A stretch of 64,000 nucleotides of DNA from Ruegeria_C sp041537925 (GTDB lineage: Bacteria; Pseudomonadota; Alphaproteobacteria; Rhodobacterales; Rhodobacteraceae): positions 1 to 64,000 of the forward strand of contig NZ_JBGOSH010000007.1 in assembly GCF_041537925.1 (NCBI RefSeq). Direction: 5' to 3'. Within the stretch, counting starts at the first letter, position 1. Every line of letters starts with the position of its first letter. A program made the position numbers and the translations under genes. Below the pieces are notes generated by a model. It was not told the DNA's origin and searched no databases. It saw only the letters and a program-made list of their open reading frames with translations. Shown piece by piece: positions 26,061-34,971 of the stretch.

Positions 26061-26886
26061 GGCTGTGTCGCAAACTTTGGCGTGGTTCAAAGCTATCGCT
26101 TTGACTGGCAGTTTTTATCCAGCGAGTTCTGCAAATTGACGGAATCCGCTTGTCGAAGGTACTAGCTGGCCCTTGCGGATCATGTTGACGGTCTCGATCC
26201 CCGCGAGTGTTGCCGCAGCCGAGACGAAGCTCTTGAAACCGAGCATCGGCCTCGTGAGCCGTTTGATGAATCGGTGATCCTGCTCGACAATGTTGTTTAG
26301 GTATTTAGATCTGACAGTGTCGATCTTAACCGGTATCCGCAATCGCTTGAAGATCTTGTTGATCTCCTTGATCCCGGCCGCGTTGCTCCTGCTTTTGTCA
26401 ATGGTGATCCGCTTCGGGATTCCATTGTTGCATAATGCATTGGCGAAGAACTTCTTTGCAGCCTTCGTATCTCGCTTCTCCGAAAGCATGAAATCAAGGG
26501 TTTGACCATCACGATCGACGGCCCGGTACAAATACACCCATTCACCACGAACTTTGATATACGTCTCATCCATGCGCCAAGATTCAGCGGTGTTGGCCTT
26601 CCGTTTCTGCGCCTCGCGAGCGGCCTGAGGCAAGTATTTTATGACCCAGCGGTTCAGCGTCGCGTGATCAACCGATACCCCACGTTCCGCCATGATCTCT
26701 TCCAGGTCGCGGTGAGAGACGCCATAGCGAACGTAGAAATAGACCGCGAACAGGATCACAGATTTCGGGTAGTGTGCACCTTTGAAGTCGATCATTGGGC
26801 ATTCCTAAACGTTGTCAAAGACCAACCAGCCATTGGATCAAACCGCGCGAAGGTGCAACACGTCGACCAAAGTTTGCGACACAGCC
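26061..26886 (-). mobile_element. IS6-family insertion sequence, copy 1
   Basis: An 826-base element with perfect 20-base terminal inverted repeats, GGCTGTGTCGCAAACTTTGG at 26061-26080 and its complement at 26867-26886. It carries one DDE transposase. The 8 bases outside each end (CCGTGCCG and CGTCTGAA) do not match, so the usual target duplication is absent. That fits IS6-type cointegrate-driven rearrangement or an adjacent deletion. It sits right upstream of the AtuA-led operon, in its promoter region. Confidence 0.93.
26115..26795 (-). CDS. IS6-family transposase
   Basis: A 226-residue intact transposase. The DDE triad is visible as Asp76 in RMDETYIKV, Asp133 in TIDKS and Glu171 in VEQDHRFIKR, in the IS6-family context. 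The N-terminal MIDFKGAHYPKSVIL segment leads into the helix-turn-helix. It fills the element between its inverted repeats and has no frameshift, so it could be active. Confidence 0.95.
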   Translation of the reverse strand: MIDFKGAHYPKSVILFAVYFYVRYGVSHRDLEEIMAERGVSVDHATLNRWVIKYLPQAAREAQKRKANTAESWRMDETYIKVRGEWVYLYRAVDRDGQTLDFMLSEKRDTKAAKKFFANALCNNGIPKRITIDKSRSNAAGIKEINKIFKRLRIPVKIDTVRSKYLNNIVEQDHRFIKRLTRPMLGFKSFVSAAATLAGIETVNMIRKGQLVPSTSGFRQFAELAG

Positions 26887-27015
26887 CGTCTGAAATGCCT
26901 CCGATCGAGCCGCTTGAAACCCGATCATCAGCACTCCCTGGTCGACCGGAGGCTAACGTGATTGAACCCATCTTAGTTGGGGCTGAACAGCGCTGAAGCA
27001 CGGGCCCAAAGCTGG

Positions 27016-27747
27016 TTACAATCCAGTTCTTTTGGGCAGAGGCACATAGAGATGAACATGGGTCTGCGTGGAAAACTCACCCGTCAAGGGCCCGTGTGTT
27101 TCACCGTCGCTGTGCCATGCAATTGCCAGCTCAGAGATCAGCTGTTCACCAGTCAATTGCAGACACGGCATGATCTCTCGAACAAAGCGGGCACTGCCCA
27201 CTACATCTGCAACAAAGGTGTTTTCTGACCCATCCCGCGCGCCGAGCGGCGTGTCGTAGAAACCCAGAAACGGCTCAGTCGGAGGCCAGATCGCGAAGTC
27301 ATGCCAAACTGTATAGACCCCGTTGGGAACAAGGTTTTCAAATTCCAGATCGACAACACCGAGACCGTCAGCACAGGTGTAGGTTCCGCTGCCTTTCGCT
27401 GCAAACCACTCACCTAGGGTCATATTGAGTGATTTGCCTCGCTGCCAGGGTCCGACATTATCGATTTGCAGAGGTGTGTGCGGAACGGCGACTGCCGATG
27501 CAAATAACGGCGCATCCATTTCGCGTGTCGCTCCTGTTGGGCGATACACTTCACCTGAGCCGGGCTCGCGCTCGAAGAAAACGTCTTGTTCTGCCAAATC
27601 CTCATCAATATGGAAGATAAAGCTCAACGTCATGGTTCGCTTTGCGTCGTATGCCGCCATCATGATGTTGGATTGCGGTATTTCTTCCGCTTGGACCGCT
27701 ATGGCGATGCTGCACAAAAGAGATGAAACAAGCGCATTGAGTTTCAT
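27016..27747 (-). CDS. Secreted protein of unknown function, partner of MauG-like enzyme
   Basis: A 243-residue protein with a Sec signal peptide (cleavage after AVQA near residue 20). The mature part is beta-rich and has two cysteines (TYTCADG, MPCLQL) that could form a disulfide. It has many tryptophans and histidines in conserved-looking contexts: GPWQRGKS, LGEWFAAKG, VWHDFAIWPP, IAWHSDGE and THVHLYVPLP. I do not recognise a named family. It follows the di-haem MauG-like gene in the same direction with about 220 bases between, so it may be the protein substrate or partner of that enzyme. That pairing is inference. Confidence 0.7.
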   Translation of the reverse strand: MKLNALVSSLLCSIAIAVQAEEIPQSNIMMAAYDAKRTMTLSFIFHIDEDLAEQDVFFEREPGSGEVYRPTGATREMDAPLFASAVAVPHTPLQIDNVGPWQRGKSLNMTLGEWFAAKGSGTYTCADGLGVVDLEFENLVPNGVYTVWHDFAIWPPTEPFLGFYDTPLGARDGSENTFVADVVGSARFVREIMPCLQLTGEQLISELAIAWHSDGETHGPLTGEFSTQTHVHLYVPLPKRTGL

Positions 27748-27787
27748 GTGTATTTCCTTTCAGTATTTACGAAAATTGAGTTTGAAT

Positions 27788-27952
27788 TTAGGTATTGAGT
27801 TTTTGAATAGGCCTGGCGTGAATTGAATCTGCACCCAAACCTCTCAGAGCGTGGCCGTTGAACAAAGCCAACTCGGCCGGGATCGCCCGCCCTGCCCGGC
27901 ATGGCTGCCAGAAGGTGAGCGCCGCCCTGAATCTGTGTGGTTTCTGAGTCAT
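27788..27952 (-). CDS. Possible small protein (54 aa) between MauG-like and secreted-protein genes
   Basis: The ATG at 27952 is 14 bases after the MauG-like stop and follows AAGGAACGA, a good ribosome binding site. It encodes MTQKPHRFRAALTFWQPC and ends QKLNT. It has no signal peptide and no family match that I know. The site and position support a real short gene; the composition is compatible with chance. It could be a peptide substrate of the di-haem enzyme or spurious. Confidence 0.3.
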   Translation of the reverse strand: MTQKPHRFRAALTFWQPCRAGRAIPAELALFNGHALRGLGADSIHARPIQKLNT

Positions 27953-27966
27953 TTGTTCGTTCCTTC

Positions 27967-29409
27967 TTACTGTGTGGGTTGCGGAGGCAGGCCGGACGGG
28001 ACAGACGTCGGTATGAGGTCGACAAGATCCAATACGGCCGGATCACTTGCACTTCTGAGAAAGGCCAGGACCGCGTCCACCTCGTCGTCCGAGAGAGTTT
28101 TGGGCACCAGATCGTTCTCGCTCGCAATGCGGCTGCGGAGTTTGTCCGAGGACTGAACCCATTGATCCCGCAGAACATACGCGCCTGATCGCGCCGGGTT
28201 CAGTGGGCGGAAGATCAGTTGCGATCCCTCGCCCGTCTGTTCGATCACATCGTCCAACTGCGGCAGAGACACAGGGTCATAAGCTTCCAATGACACGATA
28301 GGATTCAGATGGTGCCGCACGACAGCTTCAAGCGTGTCGTAGGCCCCGCTATGACCCCATGGTCCGGTGAGCGACACATTGATGAGCGAGGGCGTCCGAA
28401 ATGCGAACCTGTCTTCTGGGTCAAACGTGACTCTGAACCGCCCTTCGTCCTCGACCCGGTCCATAAAACCCGAGGCGCGCCAGTATCCAGTGTCGTTGCC
28501 GTGGCCTTTACCGGGACCGACCTGGGGCATTGCGATGGCGTGGAAATTGTGGTCGGTCATCAATGGGCCTGAATGACAGCCAGAGCATCCTGCCTCTCCG
28601 AAGAAAAGGTTCATTCCGTCACGCGCCGCGTCACTCAATAGCGATGGGTCATTGTCTCTCAGTGCTTGTAAAAACCGGTTACCTTCGGACCGAAACGCCT
28701 TGCTCTGGAACGCAGCTAGCGCGTTTGCGGCTTGAACAAATGTTACATCTCCGGGACCGAAGGCTGCCTCAAACATCGCACGATACTCGGGAACATCGGC
28801 GAGCCTCTTGGCCAGATGAGACCAGGCGTCTACCAGCCGGTCTTCCGCCACAGCAGTGGCAACCGGGTTTTCACCTTTCTGGCCGGCCATCTCGATGGGC
28901 GAAAGAACGGGAAACATGGCTTGAGCCGCAAGCAAGTTGTCCAAACCTTCAGGTAGGTGTTCGCGCGCCGGGCTCCAGAAACCACTTTGGAAAATTTCCA
29001 TCGGATCAGGCTCAAGCCGTCCGTCGTGAAAAAAGGATGTGTAAGACCTTGCACCCACATTGTAGAGCGGTTGCGCATTGCGCGGGACCCGTCCAACGAC
29101 ACCCATCGGACCAGTTTTGCGAGACATGGCAAAGCCCTGACCGCCCTCACCGATAGATAAAGAAATGTTGTCACCGGTTCCATGTCCTGGCGAGTGACAG
29201 GTGCCACACGAGATATTAAGATTACCTGACAAGATTGGATCAAAGAAAAGCATCCGGCCCAGTTCAAAGACCTCTGCATTCGGGGTACCATTGTAAAGGA
29301 AGTCGCTGTCATTCAGAGGTTGCGGCAAGTCACGGGCTTGGGCAGAACCGAGCGACACGAATGCAATTGCAGTGACCAGCAAGGTGTATTTGATGGCCCA
29401 AGTATTCAT
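27967..29409 (-). CDS. Di-haem cytochrome c peroxidase / MauG-like enzyme
   Basis: A 480-residue periplasmic protein from ATG 29409 (MNTWAIKYTLLVTAIAF), which follows GAGAGGG. After a Sec signal peptide it carries two covalent haem sites, CGTCH (68-72) and CSGCH (275-279), in the arrangement of bacterial di-haem peroxidases and MauG. Motifs RNAQPLYNVG and FRTPSLINVSLTGPWGHSG are family hallmarks. Such enzymes either reduce H2O2 or use it to oxidise Trp, Tyr or Met in partner proteins (MauG, MbnH). The next genes downstream are a possible 54-residue peptide and a Trp-rich secreted protein. Confidence 0.9.
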   Translation of the reverse strand: MNTWAIKYTLLVTAIAFVSLGSAQARDLPQPLNDSDFLYNGTPNAEVFELGRMLFFDPILSGNLNISCGTCHSPGHGTGDNISLSIGEGGQGFAMSRKTGPMGVVGRVPRNAQPLYNVGARSYTSFFHDGRLEPDPMEIFQSGFWSPAREHLPEGLDNLLAAQAMFPVLSPIEMAGQKGENPVATAVAEDRLVDAWSHLAKRLADVPEYRAMFEAAFGPGDVTFVQAANALAAFQSKAFRSEGNRFLQALRDNDPSLLSDAARDGMNLFFGEAGCSGCHSGPLMTDHNFHAIAMPQVGPGKGHGNDTGYWRASGFMDRVEDEGRFRVTFDPEDRFAFRTPSLINVSLTGPWGHSGAYDTLEAVVRHHLNPIVSLEAYDPVSLPQLDDVIEQTGEGSQLIFRPLNPARSGAYVLRDQWVQSSDKLRSRIASENDLVPKTLSDDEVDAVLAFLRSASDPAVLDLVDLIPTSVPSGLPPQPTQ

Positions 29410-29774
29410 TTTCCCTCTCCTGCGCTCCACAATTGCTTTCGGACTATGGGCAACCTGCGATGGCAGTGATCTACAGAGAGAAGCGGAACGAGACTTGAGA
29501 CAAGCCTGAGAATTTCCTGAGAAGCTATGAGACCGGCTTTGATGGAATGAACATCCCCTGATCTCTCATCTGGATAGATATTTGAGATTGAAGCCATCAG
29601 GAGGTCAGCAAAATGGTGGATTTGCAGAGCCCGAAGCGGCTTAGGAGCTACATCCGCTTGTTCGGCATCATTGACCCGTCGGTCTAATTGAACAAACCTT
29701 GAGCGCGTAAGGAACCCGGACGTCGCAAGGGTGAACAGCTGAAACGGATATCCATTTTCATACTCGCCTTTGCG
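29410..29774. other. Gap before MFS-like gene, with a 24-codon open frame
   Basis: This 365-base gap should hold the divergent promoters. From ATG 29613, after a near-perfect AGGAGG, there is a short frame MVDLQSPKRLRSYIRLFG ending at TAA 29685-29687. It is in the same frame as the transporter downstream; TAA and a TGA (29700-29702) interrupt it, after which the frame stays open into the transporter. It is either a leader peptide or the broken 5' end of that gene. Confidence 0.45.
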
Positions 29775-30776
29775 GTGACCATCCTCAACACGATGCCGAT
29801 CTGGCTGGCCGAGCTTGCAGTCAAAAGCGGAAGTTCTGAAGTCGCCGTCGGCCTGTTGGCCAGCGTCATTTTGGTTTCCGCGGCCACCGGGTGCCTGTTT
29901 GGGTCGTCTACCGGGCATCTGTCGCTGCCGCGGATCGCCGGGGGGCTTGCCTGCGGCGGACTTGCGGGTGCCGCAATTGCACAGACCATCGCCCCGCCGG
30001 TTCTTTTTGCCGGAGCCTGCGCCGTCGGCCTATCGCAGGGTATCGTTCTGGCCCTGGCCCTGTCGCGAACGGACAGCAAACCAACAACGCTGCGGATGAT
30101 CGGCAATGGAATCTCGGTTGGTTGCGTGATCTCTTTTGTCCTTTTGGCTGGGATTTTTGCAACCGGGCTGTCGCTATTGCCTCTGCTGGCCGTTCTGGCG
30201 GGGGTGCAGGCGCTGTTATTGCTGCAAAGGCTGCCCGTGCCCGGCAATGGCAACACGCAGCGCCTTGATTGGGCACGGGATCTGATCCTGCTGCCCTTCT
30301 TTGTCTGTATGGGCGCCTATTGGGCCTTTCTGGAAATTTTTGCGACTGAACAACAGCTTGGCGGCCTCAGCGGCTGGCTGGCCGCGAGCCTGATATTGTC
30401 CGCAATCGGCTCGTTTCTTGCCGGAGCAACACCGCACCGGATCACCCTGCATGCGCGAATAACCGGTCTGCTTCTGGCCGCACTTGCCGGGTGTCTCACT
30501 TACCTGTCGCGGACCGAAACGTTGCTGGGCGCGTTGATCCTTATCAATGCCTTCGGTCTTTTCCTGTTCTTCCCGCTCTATCTGGACCGGACAGATTCGC
30601 CGGCCACCGGCATGGCGCGCTACCTTCTGGGCTTTGCATTGGGTGGCGGAGCCGGAAGCCTCGCGATTGCGGTGGGTGGATATCCGGCCCTGGCCACGGC
30701 GGTTGCCGTCTCGGGTCTGATCGCCTTGCCCGCGCTGATAGGTTCGCGGCCTAAGCAGGACGCTCCGCGATCCTGA
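29775..30776 (+). CDS. MFS-like membrane transporter with uncertain or damaged start
   Basis: A strongly hydrophobic protein of at least 333 residues with about eleven membrane segments, MFS-like but not clearly assignable. The only standard start in the open frame is GTG 29775, which falls inside the first membrane helix; the family-like helix begins upstream with KRISIFILAFA, coded from about 29745. No ATG precedes it before TGA 29700-29702. So translation may use a rare codon, or the gene has lost its start to nonsense mutations. The 3' end overlaps the convergent regulator by 26 bases. Confidence 0.55.
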   Translation: MTILNTMPIWLAELAVKSGSSEVAVGLLASVILVSAATGCLFGSSTGHLSLPRIAGGLACGGLAGAAIAQTIAPPVLFAGACAVGLSQGIVLALALSRTDSKPTTLRMIGNGISVGCVISFVLLAGIFATGLSLLPLLAVLAGVQALLLLQRLPVPGNGNTQRLDWARDLILLPFFVCMGAYWAFLEIFATEQQLGGLSGWLAASLILSAIGSFLAGATPHRITLHARITGLLLAALAGCLTYLSRTETLLGALILINAFGLFLFFPLYLDRTDSPATGMARYLLGFALGGGAGSLAIAVGGYPALATAVAVSGLIALPALIGSRPKQDAPRS

Positions 30777-32304
30777 GCCCGGCCTTGCGCCAGCCTTGAA
30801 CAGCCATTTCTCCGCGGTCCGGGGTGATACAGGTTAATGCAAGTTCATCATAAGCGACATCCTCGAACTGCGGGAACATCTCTCGCATGGCTGTAACGGC
30901 CGCATGGGCCCGTTCGGTGTTTCCCAACTCACCATGAAGCCAGGCCAGATGCGCCTGATACCAGAAGAAATCGGGCATCGGCACTTTCTCGATCTCGACC
31001 AGTGCAGCCTCAGTGAACCCTCGCGACGCATAGAGCCAGCAGCGCGCATAATGGTACCAGCCGGGATGCACCGGGCTGAGGTCTATCGCCCGGTCCAGCA
31101 GTTCGACCGCCCGCTCGTATTCGCCCAGAAACATATGGCAGGACCCGATTTCGGCCAGAACATCGCAATGACCGGAATTCAGTTCAAGCGCACGCTTGGC
31201 TGCGGCGCGAAACCCGGCAATGTCCATCTGATAGAAGATGGTCAGTGCCAGGGTCATCCGGGCAAAGGCATTTCGCGCGTCGCAGTCCACCGCCCGGCGC
31301 GCAGCCTCCGCGGACAGCGCTAAGGCATCCACATCGGGTCGCGGATTGATGTGATAACGGTATTCTTCCAACAACAGCATCGCATAGGCCGCCCAACCGT
31401 CAGACGACCCGCTGTCTTTTATCAGCGCAACTTGCAGCCTGTCGCGGATATCGGCGTGCAGCGACTGATTGTAGGTGCGGTAATATTCATAGAACTGCGC
31501 AACCAGAAAATAAGTGTCCCAGGATTGGGTGCGCCCCACCGGTATCGATCGAGCGACCTGTTGCGCCATCAATCCATGACGACTGCCAAGACGACCGGCA
31601 ATGAGGCTGGCAACGTCCTGCTGAATATCAAACAGATCCTCTGGCCCGCCGCCACGGTCGAACTGCTCGGTCGCGACCAACCTACCGCCATTGGCCTCGG
31701 TCACCTGCACCGTCACCCGCAAATGGCGTTGAGACCTGCGTATGCTACCCTCAACCACATGCGTGACCGCATAACGGTCTGACATCCCCGAATTCGACAG
31801 GTTCTCGTCGGCAAGCTGGGCGGTTGTACGATGCGACAACAGGGTCAGTTCGGGAAACCGGGACAGGTTCGTAATCGTGTCCTCGGTCAGACCTTCGGCC
31901 AGAAACGCATCATCGGGACTAGACCCCAGACTGCGAAACGGCAGAACCGCAAGAACGATCCGGTCTCTCCCTGGCGCGGGCGGGGGTTTGTGAGCTGCCG
32001 GCGCGAGCTCGGCCACAAAGCGAAACCCCTTGCCATGGATGGTGCGGATCGTGTGCTGATCGCGACCGCTGTCGCCCACCGCCTGGCGGGCCTCTTTCAT
32101 GGCCGTCGACAGGGTTGCATCGGTGATGAACCGGCCCTGCCAAACCTGTTCGACCAACTCGTCTTTCAGAACCACCCGATCGCGGTTGGCAATGAGATAT
32201 TCAAGAATATGCAGGGTCTGTGGCGTTAGGCTGCTGCGCTCGCCTTGGCGCGAGATCTGAAAAAGATCGGTGTCAATCGTACACTCATTGAACGTGTATT
32301 TCAT
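30751..32304 (-). CDS. CadC/OmpR-type regulator with TolB-like and TPR domains
   Basis: A 517-residue protein from ATG 32304 (MKYTFNECTIDTDLFQISRQ). Residues 1-100 are a winged helix of the OmpR/PhoB type (LTPQTLHILEYLI, VVLKDELVEQVWQGRFITDA, GKGFRFVA). Then comes the TolB-like domain usual in this regulator class, beginning VLAVLPFRSL and containing VEGSIRR near residue 195. The last 220 residues are TPR helices. It has no receiver domain or obvious transmembrane helix. It is divergent from the homocysteine methyltransferase-like gene and probably regulates it; the signal is unknown. Confidence 0.85.
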   Translation of the reverse strand: MKYTFNECTIDTDLFQISRQGERSSLTPQTLHILEYLIANRDRVVLKDELVEQVWQGRFITDATLSTAMKEARQAVGDSGRDQHTIRTIHGKGFRFVAELAPAAHKPPPAPGRDRIVLAVLPFRSLGSSPDDAFLAEGLTEDTITNLSRFPELTLLSHRTTAQLADENLSNSGMSDRYAVTHVVEGSIRRSQRHLRVTVQVTEANGGRLVATEQFDRGGGPEDLFDIQQDVASLIAGRLGSRHGLMAQQVARSIPVGRTQSWDTYFLVAQFYEYYRTYNQSLHADIRDRLQVALIKDSGSSDGWAAYAMLLLEEYRYHINPRPDVDALALSAEAARRAVDCDARNAFARMTLALTIFYQMDIAGFRAAAKRALELNSGHCDVLAEIGSCHMFLGEYERAVELLDRAIDLSPVHPGWYHYARCWLYASRGFTEAALVEIEKVPMPDFFWYQAHLAWLHGELGNTERAHAAVTAMREMFPQFEDVAYDELALTCITPDRGEMAVQGWRKAGLRIAERPA

Positions 32305-32470
32305 ATTCCAGAACCAGTAGTGACCCGGGCAGGTTTCGCCGGGACCAAGCCTAGCCCTCATGTATTCTCAGGAAAAGCTCAGATGCGGCTCGAGTCTCGA
32401 ATCCGCCCCGGCGCTATCTCCGTTTCATCTGCACCGGTCCGCCACAGGACCCTGAAACAGGAGAATAGCA

Positions 32471-33427
32471 ATGAAATATCGTAACGCGCTGCCTCAACTG
32501 AACGGTACACAGATGCTGGCCGATGGCGGGCTCGAAACCACCTTGGTCTTTCACGACGGGATCGACCTGCCGCTATTTGCGGCCTTCAAGGCGCTGGACA
32601 GTCAGGACGGCGTCGAGGCCATCAACCGCTACATGCGCAGGTTTGCCGAACTTGCGGTGCGCAACCGCCGGGGTTTTGTGATGGACACACCGACCTGGCG
32701 TGCCAGCCCGCGTTGGGCCGCTGAACTGGGGGTCGATCGCGCACAGCTCAAGGAGGTGCATCGAGAGGTTGTCGCAACGCTTGTCAAGATGCGCGACGAT
32801 CATGAAACGCCCGAGTCTCCGTTTGTGATCAACGGCGTGATTGGCCCGCACAGCGATGGCTATGCCCCGACCGAGATGCTGACCGAGACCGAAGCCGAGG
32901 CCTACCACCAGACCCAGGCGGGTTGGTTCGCACAACTGGGTGCCGACATGATTTCGGCCATCACCATGACCTATGCCGAAGAAGCCATCGGCATCGTGCG
33001 GGCCGCAAAGTCTGTCGGCATTCCGGTGGTGATCTCGTTCACGGTCGAAACCGACGGCCGCCTGCCTTCGGGTCAGGCCTTGGGTTCCGCCATCGAACAG
33101 GTCGATATCGCCACCAACAGCGCTGCGGCCTATTTCATGATCAACTGCGCCCATCCCGACCATTTCCGGTCCGTCCTGGAACAAGGCGGCGACTGGACCA
33201 AGCGGATCATGGGCTTGCGCGCAAACGCCTCGCGCCTGTCGCATGCCGAGCTGGACGAGGCCGAGGAGCTGGATGACGGAAACCCGCAGGAATTTGGCCA
33301 GCTTCATCACGAGCTAGCGGGGCTTCTGCCCAACTTGACCGTCATCGGCGGCTGCTGCGGCACCGATCATCGCCATGTCGAGCATGTCTGCAAGGCCGCG
33401 CAGCATCCCGTCGCCGACCCCGTCTGA
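32471..33427 (+). CDS. Homocysteine S-methyltransferase family protein
   Basis: A 318-residue (beta-alpha)8 barrel of the MmuM/BHMT family. The zinc-binding cysteines are present: one in MINCAHPDHF near residue 224 and the pair in GGCCGTDHRH near 295. The N-terminal LADGGLETTLVF motif is typical. Relatives move a methyl group from S-methylmethionine, dimethylsulfoniopropionate-related donors or betaine to homocysteine. The donor is not predictable. A GGAG ribosome binding site precedes ATG 32471. The divergent regulator 166 bases away is a likely controller. Confidence 0.9.
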   Translation: MKYRNALPQLNGTQMLADGGLETTLVFHDGIDLPLFAAFKALDSQDGVEAINRYMRRFAELAVRNRRGFVMDTPTWRASPRWAAELGVDRAQLKEVHREVVATLVKMRDDHETPESPFVINGVIGPHSDGYAPTEMLTETEAEAYHQTQAGWFAQLGADMISAITMTYAEEAIGIVRAAKSVGIPVVISFTVETDGRLPSGQALGSAIEQVDIATNSAAAYFMINCAHPDHFRSVLEQGGDWTKRIMGLRANASRLSHAELDEAEELDDGNPQEFGQLHHELAGLLPNLTVIGGCCGTDHRHVEHVCKAAQHPVADPV

Positions 33428-33532
33428 CACTCGGTTCAAATCACACAAGTCCGGCTCCCCAGCTCTGCCTTTCGCGGCCAAAGGGTCACCGGGCGAAGTC
33501 GGCGCAGACGCGCCTGACTCAGGAGACCAAAA

Positions 33533-33727
33533 ATGAGTAAATATCGTATTTCCCCGTCCCGGGTTCCGGGCATGTCGTTTCCACATGACAGCAGCAGCGG
33601 CATGTCAATCGCCCCCGGGGGCGGGTTCAGTGCCCCGGTTCTGAACCTGTGCCGCCTCTATATACGCCAGCACCGCGCCATCCTTGGCAAACACCGAATT
33701 CGGCGCGACGCCTGTTGGAGGGCATGA
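33533..33727 (+). CDS. Possible small protein coupled to peptidoglycan-binding gene
   Basis: A 64-residue open frame, MSKYRISPSRVPGMSF to RRDACWRA, with AGGAGA seven bases before its ATG. Its stop is one base before the start of the following gene, the spacing of translational coupling. It has no recognised domain; two cysteines and a basic C-terminus are the only features. It may be a real leader gene or an upstream frame by chance. Confidence 0.35.
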   Translation: MSKYRISPSRVPGMSFPHDSSSGMSIAPGGGFSAPVLNLCRLYIRQHRAILGKHRIRRDACWRA

Positions 33728-33728
33728 G

Positions 33729-34733
33729 ATGAAAACCCAGAAGAAAGGTGCCAAAGGCACGCAGGTCAAGGAACTGCAGGGCGCGCTCAACAAGGCCGGA
33801 GCGCGCCCCAAGCTCAAAACCGATGGCAAGTTCGGAGACAAGACCGAGACCGCGGTGAAAACTTTCCAGAAGAAATCCCGGCTGAAACGATCCGGCGTCG
33901 CCTGCGAAAAGACGCTCACTGCGCTTGGCCTGGCCGGCAAGACGCGAAACTGGCCACTGGATGATGTCCTGACGGACCGGCGCGAGGTGGACAAGCACTA
34001 TGTAAACGCCCGCAAGATCGTCAAAGCCACCATTGCTCTGGCGTCCAAACACAAGGCCTATAGCATCACCAAGCTCAAAGAAGAGATGCAGAAGGCCGGA
34101 AAGACACTCGACAAGGTCTATGCCGGCGTGGTCGATCCGTTGTCGGATATCGGTTTTGCGGAGCATAAATTCGACCAGCTTCCGTTCTCGGAGGTACGTA
34201 AACGCGAGGCGCTGGTCGCACAGGCGAAGAAAAAGTTGGGCGTCTTCAGCGACAACTCCGCCGTCTTCTATGGCCATATCATCAATGTCGGTCGGATCGA
34301 ATCCGAAACCAAAAGCGCCATCGGCAAACGTAGCCGCGTAGTCTGGCCAGTGCCGAAATACTACCCCGTCTTCAAACGGAACCTAAGACGTCTAGAGGCG
34401 GTCAAGGAGCGCATGCAAGAGATCCAGAGCGACTGCTACGGGCACGAAAACCCCGAGGTTAACGCATTCGCGGACAAAGCTCTGAAAGTCTATTCGGCGA
34501 CCGACAAAGCTTATGTCAGTTACGAAGCAGAGAACATGATCCTCGACGACATCAAGCAAGAGTTCGAGCGCAACTTCAAAACGATGCGCGACGACGATCT
34601 TCTAAAAATTGGCGAGAGGGGCAAAAAGCAATACCAGAAACTTCTTGCCGAGGCGCGGATCTGCATCGACCATCTCAAGAAGTGCTGGGAAATCGAAAAA
34701 CAACACCGGAAACTGATCGGCTTTGCGGTCTAG
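33729..34733 (+). CDS. Peptidoglycan-binding-domain protein with long coiled-coil tail
   Basis: From ATG 33729 the product has 334 residues. Residues 4-65 match the peptidoglycan-binding domain 1 repeat (KGTQVKELQGALNKAG, DGKFGDKTETAVKTFQ). The remaining 270 residues are lysine- and glutamate-rich helices with predicted coiled-coil character and no recognised domain. There is no signal peptide, which is odd for a wall-binding protein. Composition is more lysine-rich and lower in GC than its neighbours, hinting at transfer. Function unknown; an effector or phage-related origin is possible. Confidence 0.7.
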   Translation: MKTQKKGAKGTQVKELQGALNKAGARPKLKTDGKFGDKTETAVKTFQKKSRLKRSGVACEKTLTALGLAGKTRNWPLDDVLTDRREVDKHYVNARKIVKATIALASKHKAYSITKLKEEMQKAGKTLDKVYAGVVDPLSDIGFAEHKFDQLPFSEVRKREALVAQAKKKLGVFSDNSAVFYGHIINVGRIESETKSAIGKRSRVVWPVPKYYPVFKRNLRRLEAVKERMQEIQSDCYGHENPEVNAFADKALKVYSATDKAYVSYEAENMILDDIKQEFERNFKTMRDDDLLKIGERGKKQYQKLLAEARICIDHLKKCWEIEKQHRKLIGFAV

Positions 34734-34971
34734 GTTTCTGGCCCGCGTCACTTAAGTTGACGAGAACCCGATTAAGTAAGCGTATGTTGACGGCGTGATG
34801 CGGCGGGTGTGGTTGTGCTGCGGATGGGTTGGATGGCTCTTGCTCCATCGGCATCGCAATGCGTCATAGTCCAGGTGTCAAACGGCCCATTACCGCCTTT
34901 CGCCGTCACCTTCTGCGCTGCGGCGCAGCATTTCGCATTGCTGCCGTTCATTTTCAAGCCCGAAACTTCTC

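Noticed and set aside
27744..28178. 144-residue minus-strand frame overlapping the end of the di-haem gene
   Set aside because: Most of it is out of frame inside the di-haem coding sequence; the better candidate is the 54-residue frame at 27788-27952.
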